Assembly (NCBI GenBank): GCA_020024085.1
Contig: JAHHUG010000015.1
Location: forward strand, 1-21,492
DNA from: Christensenellaceae bacterium
GTDB lineage: Bacteria; Bacillota; Clostridia; Christensenellales; CAAEEZ01
Direction of reading: 5' to 3'
Length of the DNA: 21,492 nucleotides
The position numbers and the translations under genes were made by a program. Positions 1 through 7,862 of this stretch are shown in pieces; position 1 is the stretch's first letter; each line of letters opens with the position of its first letter. The notes beneath the pieces are model-generated. The model was not told where the DNA came from, ran no database searches, and saw only the letters and a program-made list of their open reading frames with translations.

Positions 1-776
1 TGTGCAATCTTTTCGATGATTTCTTCCTTTTTATTATCATTTGGTGCAGTTAATAAATAAAACAATTCATCTGCTAAATATCCAAACTTCCCTTGCTCTA
101 AAGCCTTAAACTGCCATTTATAATATGGTAAAAATCTGTTTTCTAGTAAAAATAAAACTTGTAGTGTATGATTTACAAACTCACTTAAACACAAACTTGC
201 CCCTTTATCCTTTCTTTTTTGCATACGATAGTAATTATATTGACCAGTTTGTGCCATCATAGCAAGATGACCAGATAATTTTTTTAATTTTACATCAAGT
301 GGATACTCTGTTTTAAGTTTTTCTCTAAAATTTGTAATAATTCCAAGATTATCCACAAAAATCTCGCCATTTGTTGCCTCGCTGAAAGCATACTCTGGAG
401 TATAAAACCAAGTTCTCCAATCGGTAGGAATAGTGTGAAATCCTATTATTCTATCTAAATAATCCTCCACCGTAAAAACACCAAACTTATCCACCGAAAA
501 TTTTGTATGTGTAGTATTTTTGCTATACTCTTTTACTGCATTTTGATAGGCTCTATCCAAACTAAAACCAATTTTTATCTCATCATCTCTTGTTAAAAGC
601 ATAGTAAAACCAATCGTTAAATCATGGTCAGTTGAAATTTCGTCATCAAAACCAAAGCACTCCGAACCACCACCAAAAATTCCTACGGCTATCCTATTTT
701 TATATTCAGGAAACTGTTCAAGTAAGTTTTTTCCTACACTATTATAAAATTCTTTCGCTAATTCTATACCTTTCAT
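1..776 (-). CDS. DUF4037 (nucleotidyltransferase-like) protein, C-terminus cut by window edge
   Basis: An open frame runs on the minus strand from an ATG at 776-774 through 258 codons to the window edge without a stop. Near residues 35-45 it has the motif GGGSECFGFDD, followed by a DHD about seven residues later. This is the hallmark of DUF4037 proteins, whose N-terminal part resembles a nucleotidyltransferase core (GS followed by an acidic pair). The rest is helical, with few other motifs. The substrate is unknown for the family, so I assign none. The start overlaps the 3' end of the upstream TPR gene by 35 bases in another frame, which suggests translational coupling. A weak AGAGAT lies just before the ATG. 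It is the last visible gene of the operon that begins near 5571. Family call fairly sure; function open. Confidence 0.8.
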   Translation of the reverse strand, partial: MKGIELAKEFYNSVGKNLLEQFPEYKNRIAVGIFGGGSECFGFDDEISTDHDLTIGFTMLLTRDDEIKIGFSLDRAYQNAVKEYSKNTTHTKFSVDKFGVFTVEDYLDRIIGFHTIPTDWRTWFYTPEYAFSEATNGEIFVDNLGIITNFREKLKTEYPLDVKLKKLSGHLAMMAQTGQYNYYRMQKRKDKGASLCLSEFVNHTLQVLFLLENRFLPYYKWQFKALEQGKFGYLADELFYLLTAPNDNKKEEIIEKIA

Positions 777-1488
777 CTATCTCTTTTGCAATATTTTTCA
801 ATTCTTCCTCGACTAAAAAATACCCATAATATCCAAAATCTTGTGAGTATTTTTTAAGGATAAAAGAGTACTCCATATCCTTAACTATATCCTCATCATA
901 CAAAATATCAAGTGCATCATCTAATAAATCGGCAATAATTTGCTCATCATTTACACTATCATAGGTGTATGTCATATTGATTAAACTTTGTGCTTTTTGA
1001 AGTTTATTTCCATTGTTTTCTGCAATGCTAATCGCTAATTTGTAGTAATGCCTTGCCAAAACAAGCTCATTTTTTGCTAAATAAATACTTGCAAAATTGT
1101 TGTATAAAGCACTAAATTTAGTGTCATATTTATCTAGTACAGCATCATAAATTTGCTCTGCAATCTTAAAATTTTTCTCTGCATCGAGTATATAATTAAA
1201 GGCAGAATATCCCGTTGCTATATTGATATATATAGTTCCGTAAAATTCTGTCTTTTTATCAGTTATCGCAAAAAGCGATGTTAAAGTTTCATTTATAACT
1301 CGTAAACAGTTGATTTCGTCATTTTGTTTGCGATAAAAACCGATTAACTCATTATTAATAGCAAGTAAAATATCTATCTCATCATCAGCTAAATTGTGTT
1401 TACTTTCTTCAAGCAACCTACCTGCACCATTAAAATCTTCAATATTTACAAGCCTATCAAATTGTAAAATTAATCTATTATAATCCAT
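742..1488 (-). CDS. Tetratricopeptide-repeat-like helical protein
   Basis: A 248-residue, all-helical, soluble protein with no signal peptide. Between about residues 100 and 180 it shows TPR-like helix pairs: a segment with ALYNNFASIYLAKNELVLA followed by HYYKLAISIAENNG, and a preceding pair around NFKIAEQIYDAVL. The spacing of A, Y, G/N and A positions fits a degenerate TPR array. TPR proteins mediate protein-protein contacts. No catalytic motif is visible. The gene starts three bases after the kinase stop and its end overlaps the DUF4037 start by 35 bases, so these two products probably act together. A TPR protein beside a DUF4037 gene looks like a familiar pairing from other Firmicutes (recollection). 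What they do in a sugar operon is unknown. Confidence 0.75.
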   Translation of the reverse strand: MDYNRLILQFDRLVNIEDFNGAGRLLEESKHNLADDEIDILLAINNELIGFYRKQNDEINCLRVINETLTSLFAITDKKTEFYGTIYINIATGYSAFNYILDAEKNFKIAEQIYDAVLDKYDTKFSALYNNFASIYLAKNELVLARHYYKLAISIAENNGNKLQKAQSLINMTYTYDSVNDEQIIADLLDDALDILYDEDIVKDMEYSFILKKYSQDFGYYGYFLVEEELKNIAKEIDERYRISERIL

Positions 1489-1491
1489 ATA

Positions 1492-2574
1492 TTATTTACG
1501 ATATTTTCTAGCAATATTTATCATTGCATCTTTTTGTTGTTCCATTTCGTATGCAAGTATCATTTGTGAATGAGCTCTTACAAGATTGTGGTCGCTATAT
1601 GCAGTTTTGAAATATGTATCGCCCTCAAGGTAATCAGTTAAAAATCTCATACCGCATTCAAGTGTCATCATAATTGCACCATTATGCAAGTTCTCTAATT
1701 CCTTATCGGTAATTTTATTACCAATACCCTTTAGGAAACCTTCAACATAGCTTTCGTACAAGTTGATATCAAAATGTATTTTACTTGTATCTTTTTCGTC
1801 CTCTCTTGCAGTTGAACAACCAAAACGAACAGAATCGCCAAAATCATAAAGCAAGCTACCTGCCATAATTGTATCTAGGTCGATTATACAAAGTGCATTT
1901 CCTGTTTTAGCATCAAACAAAATGTTATTTAATTTTGTATCGTTGTGAGTAACTCTAGTTGGGATTTCGCCACTTTCTAGCATTGAAGTAATTGTTGAAT
2001 AGAAATTCTCTCTACTTTTGAAAAACTCAACCTCAACAGGTACTGTTTTAAGCCTATCCTTAACATCGTTATTAATAGCATTAACAAAATTTTGATATCT
2101 TACAACAGTATTATGGAAGTTTGGTAAAATATCAACCAATTTGTTTACATCAAACTTATCCAAATCTCTCATAAATTTACCAAAAGCCTCGCCAGAGCTT
2201 GCAAATTGCTCGGTAGTTTCAGCAGATTGATAACAGATTGAGTCGCTTATAAAAATGTATAATCTATAACACTTATTATCCTCGGTCATATAATAATATT
2301 TACCCGTTTTTGTAGGGATTAATGTCATTGTTTCTCTATTTGGGTCTCCACCATTTTCTACAATGATATCCTTTAGATATGCAGTAACATTATTAATATT
2401 ATCAATTACTCCCTCGTAATTTTTGAAAATATCGGTGTTAAGTTGTTGTAGAATATACTCTTTATCAGTACCTTTAAATGTAACTTTATAGGTAGCATTA
2501 ATATGACCTTCGCCAAATGGTACTATACTTTCTACCTCACCTTCAACATCAAAATTCTTCAATATTTCTTCCAT
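1492..2574 (-). CDS. APH-family sugar kinase, N-acetylhexosamine 1-kinase (NahK)-like
   Basis: A 360-residue protein of the aminoglycoside phosphotransferase/choline kinase fold. The N-terminal FGEGHINATYKV (about residues 20-31) is the ATP-loop form seen in NahK-type kinases. The catalytic loop HNDTKLNN (residues 210-217; Asp212, Asn217) and the metal-binding IDLD (231-234) are intact, followed by the YDFGDSVRFG stretch typical of this subfamily. In bifidobacteria NahK phosphorylates GlcNAc/GalNAc at C1 using ATP, feeding the lacto-N-biose/galacto-N-biose route. Length matches that family. The gene sits 22 bases after the SDR gene and 3 bases before the TPR gene, in an operon with a GH110 glycosidase, which supports a role on host-derived amino sugars. 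Many relatives are annotated only as phosphotransferase, so the exact sugar is inferred. Confidence 0.8.
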   Translation of the reverse strand: MEEILKNFDVEGEVESIVPFGEGHINATYKVTFKGTDKEYILQQLNTDIFKNYEGVIDNINNVTAYLKDIIVENGGDPNRETMTLIPTKTGKYYYMTEDNKCYRLYIFISDSICYQSAETTEQFASSGEAFGKFMRDLDKFDVNKLVDILPNFHNTVVRYQNFVNAINNDVKDRLKTVPVEVEFFKSRENFYSTITSMLESGEIPTRVTHNDTKLNNILFDAKTGNALCIIDLDTIMAGSLLYDFGDSVRFGCSTAREDEKDTSKIHFDINLYESYVEGFLKGIGNKITDKELENLHNGAIMMTLECGMRFLTDYLEGDTYFKTAYSDHNLVRAHSQMILAYEMEQQKDAMINIARKYRK

Positions 2575-2596
2575 TTTTGTTCCGTCCTTAGTATTA

Positions 2597-3376
2597 TTAT
2601 CCGTATAATTTTCCTATCAAATATACTACAAAATTCTTTGGTAATACCTTCGATAATCTAACTAAAATTTTATAGTTTAATCCACCTACAACATATACAG
2701 GTGGGTTCTTTTTATATGCCATTTTGTATATAAGTTTTGCAATAGTTTCTGGGCTCATGCCGTTTTGTTCATCTTTTGACATTTTACCCACAGATGACTC
2801 AACACGAGGTTTATATACATCATTTGGCGATATAAAGGTCTTTCTTTTGTCGGTAAACTCGGTTACAATATCTCCAGGAAGTACTGCACAAACCTTGATA
2901 TTGTATGGTTTTACCTCAATCCTAAGTGCCTCTGTCATTGAACTTACTGCCGATTTTGTACTAGAATAAAATGCTTGAAAAGGTAGGCTAAGTGGAGCAC
3001 CTGCACTACTTACATTTATAATAGTACCCGACATTTGTTCCCTCATATATGGTAGTACTGCTTGTATAGGATAAATTGTACCCATAAAGTTTACATCAAA
3101 TATCTTTTTGATATCCTCCTCTTTTGCAGTCTCGATTGCACCAGCAATACCAAAACCTGCACAATTTATAAGTACATCAATCCTTTTTTCTCGGTTAAAA
3201 ACCTCCTTGACCGAATCAAAAACATTTTGTCTATTAGACACATCAGTCTTCACATTTTCAGTTTCCGGATTTTCTCGCCTTGAAAGATTATACACCTTAT
3301 CGCCTCTGTCCGTAAAGTATTTAGCTGTTGATTTTCCAATTCCTGCCGAAGCACCTGTAATAATTACTACTTTCAT
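2597..3376 (-). CDS. SDR-family NAD(P)-dependent oxidoreductase
   Basis: A 259-residue classical short-chain dehydrogenase/reductase. It has the Rossmann cofactor motif TGASAGIG (residues 7-14), NCAG (71-74), the catalytic serine in INVSS (123/124) and the YxxxK active site in FYSSTK (Tyr137, Lys141). An arginine pair, LSRR near residue 33, follows the second beta strand and hints at NADP(H) preference. The C-terminal third (about 190-259) is more hydrophobic, ending in LSKVLPKNFVVYLIGKLYG, as in membrane-peripheral SDRs acting on lipids or steroids. The substrate cannot be told from sequence. It lies 9 bases downstream of the GH110 gene and upstream of the kinase, so it belongs to the same transcript. 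A sugar or a lipid substrate are both possible. Confidence 0.88.
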   Translation of the reverse strand: MKVVIITGASAGIGKSTAKYFTDRGDKVYNLSRRENPETENVKTDVSNRQNVFDSVKEVFNREKRIDVLINCAGFGIAGAIETAKEEDIKKIFDVNFMGTIYPIQAVLPYMREQMSGTIINVSSAGAPLSLPFQAFYSSTKSAVSSMTEALRIEVKPYNIKVCAVLPGDIVTEFTDKRKTFISPNDVYKPRVESSVGKMSKDEQNGMSPETIAKLIYKMAYKKNPPVYVVGGLNYKILVRLSKVLPKNFVVYLIGKLYG

Positions 3377-3385
3377 ATTCCACCC

Positions 3386-4999
3386 TTATTCAATTATTTT
3401 AGAATTTTTATTGATAATTTTGAATTCTTTTTCGTTAATATTATTATCTTTAATTACAACATTGCCACTATCTTTTACAAAAATGCCACCACCAATTTTG
3501 CTATTGAAATTATTATCGGTAATAGTAATATTGTTGTGCACATATCCATCAAACTTAATGTTTTCCGGCTTAATCATAATATCATACCCTTCGCTATTGT
3601 TAAAGGTATTACCCTTGATTAACACATCTTGAACAAGTCCACTTTCGTACCAACTAATTGTATCATCAGAGATAAGTATTCCACTCATACTATTGTCGTT
3701 GAATACATTATTCAAAACTTGCACTTTGCCACGAGTGGTAATAAGGATACCCCTAGTAATAATCCTATTAATGTAGTTGTTTTCGAATAACAAATTTGGA
3801 GTTTTTGTGATATTTTCAACCATTAGGTCACTACTTGGCACATTATCAACCACAAGTTCAATATCATACTCGTTAATCATTTTGCAATCAATTACGGTTG
3901 CTCTACCCTTTTCGGTAAGGCTAAACCTATCTATATAAGCAAGCTCATCTCCTTTATCAAAAGGCATAAAGCCATAACTTTGTGGGTGCATAAATCTAAC
4001 CATTAATTTGTTGTCCTTGATATCAACAATTTTGAAGTGGAATCCGTGAACATTCAAACAATCATCGCCAGCACCCTCAAATTTACTGTTTCTAACAACA
4101 ACATCGCCACTGCACATACAAATTTGGATAAAATCTGCAATAGAAACAATCTTTTTAGCACCAACCGGAGTAAAATCTACACTATCTATTGTAATATTTT
4201 TGGTATGTTGGCAAACCACAGCAAGAGAATAATTAAACCTTTGTGCTACATTATATAATGTGATATCCTCCGAATTATCTACAAAAATACCCACATTTTT
4301 TCTTCTAACATCATATAAATACAATCTTTCGCCAATCTTATATCTTGCACTATTTAATCCATAAGCTCTAAATTTATATGGTGCGATTTCCTTAATTTTT
4401 GTACTAAATAATGGGTGGCGAGTTCTCTTTGTTTTATTTGGTGTATCAGGTTTAATATCGCAAATCCACCAAGTTGTTGCAGTCTTGTATTTGAATGGCA
4501 ATTTATAGTCTTCCCCTACAAAATAGTACTCATTACCAATCTTTTCATACTTGCTTTCGCAATCTAACTCATAGTCCACATAAAATGCCGATTTATTAAT
4601 CACTTTTAGTTCGTGTAGGTTAGGATTTTCGGTTTTTATATCCACATTTTCAAGCCTAATATTTTTACAATTTTGAATAACAACATTAGTTACAACACCC
4701 TTAATAATTAGGGTACTTCCACCAAAATCAATTGTCAAATTATCAATATTTTCGATGAAAATAGGAACATAATGCTCCCTTATTTCCTCGCCATCTTCCC
4801 ACTCTTTGATACCTATTGTATTAGTGATATTCAAGTGATGTTTTTTAGAATTTTTTGAAGTTAGGAAATATGTGCCTTTATCAAAAATAAGCTTCTTTTC
4901 CCCTTGTTCTGCCCGTAAATCAGCCAAAATACCCCTTAAAATCACTGTAATATCAGTGTTTTCAGTTACATTATAATCTCTTGCAAAATACTCTTTCAT
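3386..4999 (-). CDS. GH110-type alpha-1,3-galactosidase, right-handed beta-helix
   Basis: A 537-residue protein rich in beta-helix rungs (repeated N-x-I/V-x-I-x-x-N patterns, for example NVVIQNCKNIRLENVDI and VLIKGNTF). The core from about residue 286 to 318 carries SIADFIQICMCSGD followed by GAGDDCLNVHG. It matches the GH110 signature in which an Asp 23/24 residues before an Asp-Asp pair forms the catalytic set (D321, D344, D345 in a marine GH110, from memory). Here the residues are Asp289, Asp312 and Asp313 with the same spacing. GH110 enzymes remove alpha-1,3-linked galactose from blood-group B or linear alpha-Gal glycans with inversion. The N-terminus is MKEYFARDYNV, with no signal peptide, so it probably acts on imported oligosaccharides. 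Its start codon overlaps the stop of the GH95 remnant (TAATG). A diverged beta-helix hydrolase of another specificity is the alternative. Confidence 0.75.
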   Translation of the reverse strand: MKEYFARDYNVTENTDITVILRGILADLRAEQGEKKLIFDKGTYFLTSKNSKKHHLNITNTIGIKEWEDGEEIREHYVPIFIENIDNLTIDFGGSTLIIKGVVTNVVIQNCKNIRLENVDIKTENPNLHELKVINKSAFYVDYELDCESKYEKIGNEYYFVGEDYKLPFKYKTATTWWICDIKPDTPNKTKRTRHPLFSTKIKEIAPYKFRAYGLNSARYKIGERLYLYDVRRKNVGIFVDNSEDITLYNVAQRFNYSLAVVCQHTKNITIDSVDFTPVGAKKIVSIADFIQICMCSGDVVVRNSKFEGAGDDCLNVHGFHFKIVDIKDNKLMVRFMHPQSYGFMPFDKGDELAYIDRFSLTEKGRATVIDCKMINEYDIELVVDNVPSSDLMVENITKTPNLLFENNYINRIITRGILITTRGKVQVLNNVFNDNSMSGILISDDTISWYESGLVQDVLIKGNTFNNSEGYDIMIKPENIKFDGYVHNNITITDNNFNSKIGGGIFVKDSGNVVIKDNNINEKEFKIINKNSKIIE

Positions 5000-5519
5000 T
5001 AATAAATTTCCTTTATATTTTTTACATTATCGCTTACAATAATGTTATTTGATAATTGCTTATCAAGTAGCTTAATGCTACCCGTACTTATTTCCTTTGT
5101 AACCAAGCCGTCCTTCCATCAAAATCAATAATATTGTCATTTAATACATAGCCTTTGATACTACCATTTTCAAGATTATTAAATAGTGCTGGAAAAAGCT
5201 TTATTACCCCCATTCCCTTCATAAACAAATCTCGTTTATACCTGCAGTCAATCAAAAATTGCCGTTAATTTGGAAGATATTTTAAAGTGTGCATCAAATA
5301 AATTAGGGAATACCGAATTTTTGAACAAACTATAAATTATATCTCATTGTGCTTTTTATAAGCAATCTTGAAGATAAACATATACAACAAGTTGCTGTTA
5401 TTTATTGCTCACCTTTCGTGTTTTAGGCTACCATACAAAACTACACCAGTCTTTCCATTGCCAACGGGAAGCCCTGCTGTCCATTTAGTTCATTCATCAT
5501 ATTTTAATGAATTTACAAT
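4999..5519 (-). pseudogene. GH95 (alpha-L-fucosidase family) pseudogene, heavily deleted
   Basis: No intact frame exists, but minus-strand fragments in different frames line up in order with GH95 glycosidases. The N-terminal block WTAGLPVGNGKTG, ending in KHER, is at 5483-5412. VFPNLFDAH is at about 5313-5287, FQINGNF at 5275-5255, and TAGINE follows directly in the same frame after a stop. KLFPAL is at 5201-5184, then SIKG and a charged tail. These are the entry (LP-GNG), active-site (NLFDAHPPFQIDGNFG) and C-terminal (LPAL...G.VKG) motifs of GH95. About 520 bases remain of the roughly 2.2-2.4 kb expected, so most of the centre is gone and several stops and frameshifts are present. An AGGA-type RBS (GAGGAAA) precedes the old start, now ATT. 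The last frame ends in TAATG, sharing a base with the GH110 start. Confidence 0.8.
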
Positions 5520-5542
5520 ATTTCCTCATATAAACTACTAAT

Positions 5543-5571
5543 ATTATAGCATATTTTTATGTTTATTTAAA
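5543..5571 (-). promoter_or_regulatory. Candidate promoter of the GH95-remnant/GH110 operon
   Basis: On the minus strand an extended -10 element TGCTATAAT lies at 5551-5543. A weak -35 TTTAAA is at 5571-5566, 17 bases away. The start of the GH95 remnant is about 25 bases downstream. Since all genes down to position 1 are closely packed, this is the most likely promoter still driving the operon despite the broken first gene. Called by eye. Confidence 0.5.
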
Positions 5572-5638
5572 TATATAGATAAAATATCCGTTATTAAAAT
5601 TAGGTATATCGAAATATTTTTTTGGCAATAATGTTTGT

Positions 5639-6310
5639 ATGGACGCATTAACAATTTTTTCAAAAATTTCAATTATGTCTATTGTAAGCATTTTTGTATT
5701 ATTTATATTTTCAAAGATGCTAGGCAAAAGACAAATAGCAGAACTTGAGTTTATGGATTACATTATAGGTATTTCGATAGGCTCAATAGCAGCCGAAATG
5801 GCAACCGATTTTGGCGACAAACCAATATGGGTATATATCTATGCAATGGCACTATATACACTTATTGACCTAATGTTTATGTTTATTAGTCGTACAAGCC
5901 CAATGCTAAAGCATTTTTTCAAAGGGCAACCTCTTACCCTAATTAAAAACGGTAAAATTGACTACAAAGTGCTTTCTAAAAGCAAACTAGATGTTAATGA
6001 CTTACTTGCACTACTACGAAATAAAGATTTCTTTGATATTCGTAATGTGGAATGTGCTGTGCTTGAAAACAATGGCGACCTAAGTGTATTACCCGTAAAA
6101 GACTACAACGAAGAAAATAGCTATGCTTTTATACCATCATATTTGATTGTTGATGGCAGAATAGTAAAATCAAACCTAGAAAAACTTAATAAAAATGAAG
6201 AATGGCTATACAATTTGGTAGGCATAAAGGAAAAATGTGAATTAAAAAATATTTTACTTACCCTTTATGATACTTCAACCGAACAAGTTACAAACTATTA
6301 CAAAGAATAA
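5639..6310 (+). CDS. DUF421 (YetF-like) membrane protein
   Basis: A 223-residue protein matching the DUF421/YetF family of Gram-positive membrane proteins. Three hydrophobic segments are seen at about residues 7-25, 38-55 and 62-82. The highly conserved stretch GKRQIAELEFMDYIIGISIG lies at about 29-48. The cytosolic part has the conserved GQPLTLIKNGKI and later AVLENNGDLSVLP patterns. The biochemical role of DUF421 is not established, though the family is often linked to envelope or spore functions in bacilli. It stands alone on the plus strand, divergent from the glycan operon. No clear Shine-Dalgarno precedes the ATG (only GGCAATAATG upstream), so initiation may be weak. The start fits family N-termini. 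Confidence 0.85.
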   Translation: MDALTIFSKISIMSIVSIFVLFIFSKMLGKRQIAELEFMDYIIGISIGSIAAEMATDFGDKPIWVYIYAMALYTLIDLMFMFISRTSPMLKHFFKGQPLTLIKNGKIDYKVLSKSKLDVNDLLALLRNKDFFDIRNVECAVLENNGDLSVLPVKDYNEENSYAFIPSYLIVDGRIVKSNLEKLNKNEEWLYNLVGIKEKCELKNILLTLYDTSTEQVTNYYKE

Positions 6311-6452
6311 TTTTGCAAGTCGAATGAAATATTGCACAAATTTATTATTATGACTTTTTATGTTGTTTTTAATTAAAAATCATTTAATTTTTTTAGCAAA
6401 AATACTTGATTTTTTGAAAAAACCATTGTATCATAATAAAAAAATAATTAAC

Positions 6453-6472
6453 ATATGTTAGTAATAACATAT
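6453..6472. promoter_or_regulatory. Palindrome, candidate operator or mRNA hairpin before thioredoxin
   Basis: A perfect inverted repeat, ATATGTTA and TAACATAT, is separated by four bases (GTAA). It ends a few bases before the RBS CGGAGGA of the thioredoxin gene. An 8-4-8 palindrome of this kind fits a dimeric repressor site. As RNA it would be a weak A-U-rich hairpin beside the RBS. No regulator gene is adjacent. A -35/-10 pair with good spacing could not be placed confidently, so its position relative to the transcription start is unknown. Confidence 0.4.
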
Positions 6473-6483
6473 CGGAGGACATT

Positions 6484-6789
6484 ATGTCAGTAATAAAAAT
6501 AACCGAAAGCAATTTCGATAATGTAGTAAACAGCGACAAGCCAGTACTAATTGATTTTTGGGCAAGCTGGTGTATGCCATGTAAAATGTTATCTCCTATC
6601 GTTGATGAGGTTGCAAGCGAAAATGATAACATTGTTGTAGGCAAAATTAATGTAGATGAGGAGCCTGTTCTTGCTGGAAACTTTGGTGTAATGAGTATTC
6701 CAACACTAATTGTATTCAAGGACGGAAAAATCTATAATAAATCAGTAGGATTAGTTAATAAAGACAGAATCTTAAATCTAATAAAATAA
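6484..6789 (+). CDS. trxA: Thioredoxin
   Basis: A 101-residue single-domain thioredoxin. It has the buried Asp24 in VLIDFWASW, the active site WCMPCK (Cys30 and Cys33) and the cis-proline in SIPT (Pro73), with the usual glycine-rich C-terminus. It reduces protein disulfides in the cytoplasm, taking electrons from a thioredoxin reductase, which is not in the window. The second active-site position is Met where classical thioredoxins have Gly (WCGPC), a variation that shifts redox potential somewhat and is common in clostridial thioredoxins. It is monocistronic, with a strong RBS CGGAGGA eight bases or so before the ATG, a palindrome just upstream and a terminator 14 bases downstream. Confidence 0.93.
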   Translation: MSVIKITESNFDNVVNSDKPVLIDFWASWCMPCKMLSPIVDEVASENDNIVVGKINVDEEPVLAGNFGVMSIPTLIVFKDGKIYNKSVGLVNKDRILNLIK

Positions 6790-6796
6790 ACTAAAC

Positions 6797-6827
6797 AAAA
6801 AAGGGAAGCAAATGCTTCCTTTTTTAT
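6797..6827 (+). terminator. Rho-independent terminator after thioredoxin
   Basis: GGAAGC (6804-6809) pairs with GCTTCC (6814-6819), flanked by an A-run on the left and a T-run on the right. The A-run makes it usable from the minus strand too, so it may also stop the methyltransferase transcript. Confidence 0.85.
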
Positions 6828-6966
6828 TTTAAAACTTTTCATTCTTAATAAATAGATTTTATATTATTTGCAAATAAATAACCTATAATTAAAATATGAC
6901 TAACTAATTAGACCGTACATTGTTACTCGAAAATAACTTAATATATTTATATTAGCACCACCTAAA

Positions 6967-7797
6967 TTATTTTACTTTCCAAGTGATAACTGCACGATTA
7001 AGAATCCGTACTTCCTCAAGTTTGCCATCTACTGCATTTTCGTAAACATAATCCTTAATAATTTTGTCTACTTCTTCGCCTACATAGCCGTAGATTGCAA
7101 AATTTTGTTGTAGTTGAACAATAGCTTTATCAATATCTCGAACCTCAACTCGACGATTAGTCAAAATTTTCATACTTGGTTTTTTATCTTGATAATACAA
7201 ATAATTTAGGATATAAATTGCATCAGACTTTGTTGCATTTTTTAATCCATCTGGTGCAATCAACTTTTGAAGATTTCTTCTATTTGTTGAATATGTACCC
7301 TTCGCAGAGGTTACGATTGCACAATATTTTGTTGCGAAACTCTCTAGTTTATCCACATCTTTATAAGAGCAAATTGCAGGACACATTGCAGAAAATGCAA
7401 GGTCGAATTTTTCATCAGTATTAAAGTATTCCCACATACTAGATTTAGTTTCAATATTTGTTATTCCTTCATTTTTGGCATCACGATTTAGTATCTTTAG
7501 GGAATCATCACTCATATCAACACCAAGCACTCTATCAGCATATTTTGATAGTGGCAAAGTGTATCTACCAGTACCACAACCAATATCAATTATGCTATTT
7601 ACACCCTCAAGATTGCCCTCACTTTTTACAAAGTCGATAGCTTCTTTTTCCTCGATTGTAAATGGTCCTTTCCTCTCATTTGCCATTGTGGAAAAAAACA
7701 AATTCCAACCCTCGTTGCGTTTTATTCTATCCTCTAAAGTACCTACATTTGTTGCCTCTTCCCAAGCCTTGATACACTCTTCTACTTGTTTATCCAT
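6967..7797 (-). CDS. Class I SAM-dependent methyltransferase
   Basis: A 276-residue protein with the SAM-binding motif I DIGCGTGRY (residues 71-79) and the motif II acidic residue in GVDMS (Asp94) at the expected spacing. The N-terminal 65 residues are helical and contain WNLFFSTMANERKGPFT. The C-terminal 110 residues carry a possible substrate cap and a DxD-like RVEVRDIDKAI stretch. The substrate cannot be read from the sequence; small molecules are as likely as macromolecules. The start is set by a strong RBS GGGAGGAAG seven bases before the ATG. It is a single-gene unit; the preceding MBL gene on the same strand ends 80 bases upstream, with a palindromic promoter region between. Confidence 0.85.
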   Translation of the reverse strand: MDKQVEECIKAWEEATNVGTLEDRIKRNEGWNLFFSTMANERKGPFTIEEKEAIDFVKSEGNLEGVNSIIDIGCGTGRYTLPLSKYADRVLGVDMSDDSLKILNRDAKNEGITNIETKSSMWEYFNTDEKFDLAFSAMCPAICSYKDVDKLESFATKYCAIVTSAKGTYSTNRRNLQKLIAPDGLKNATKSDAIYILNYLYYQDKKPSMKILTNRRVEVRDIDKAIVQLQQNFAIYGYVGEEVDKIIKDYVYENAVDGKLEEVRILNRAVITWKVK

Positions 7798-7833
7798 AAT
7801 TCTTCCTCCCTAGTTTTTTTACTTGATATTTAT

Positions 7834-7862
7834 TTTATAATAGCATAAACCGATGTTTATAA
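7834..7862 (-). promoter_or_regulatory. Methyltransferase promoter with palindromic operator
   Basis: On the minus strand the palindrome ATAAACATCGGTTTAT (7860-7845; 6-4-6 symmetry) is followed directly by an extended -10, TGCTATTAT. A repressor bound there would block the promoter. The same 16 bases, plus TG-N-TAT after them, recur at 11950-11970. Outer flanks AATAGCAT and ATGCTATT can also pair around the palindrome. The site resembles operators of TetR-type repressors, but none is encoded here. Confidence 0.5.

Noticed and set aside
632..829. Plus-strand 65-codon frame near the window start
   Set aside because: It overlaps the real DUF4037 and TPR genes on the other strand and has no RBS.
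3108..3632. Plus-strand open frame of 174 codons
   Set aside because: It is antisense to the SDR and GH110 genes, with no RBS and with a Leu/Ser/Pro-rich translation typical of a shadow frame.
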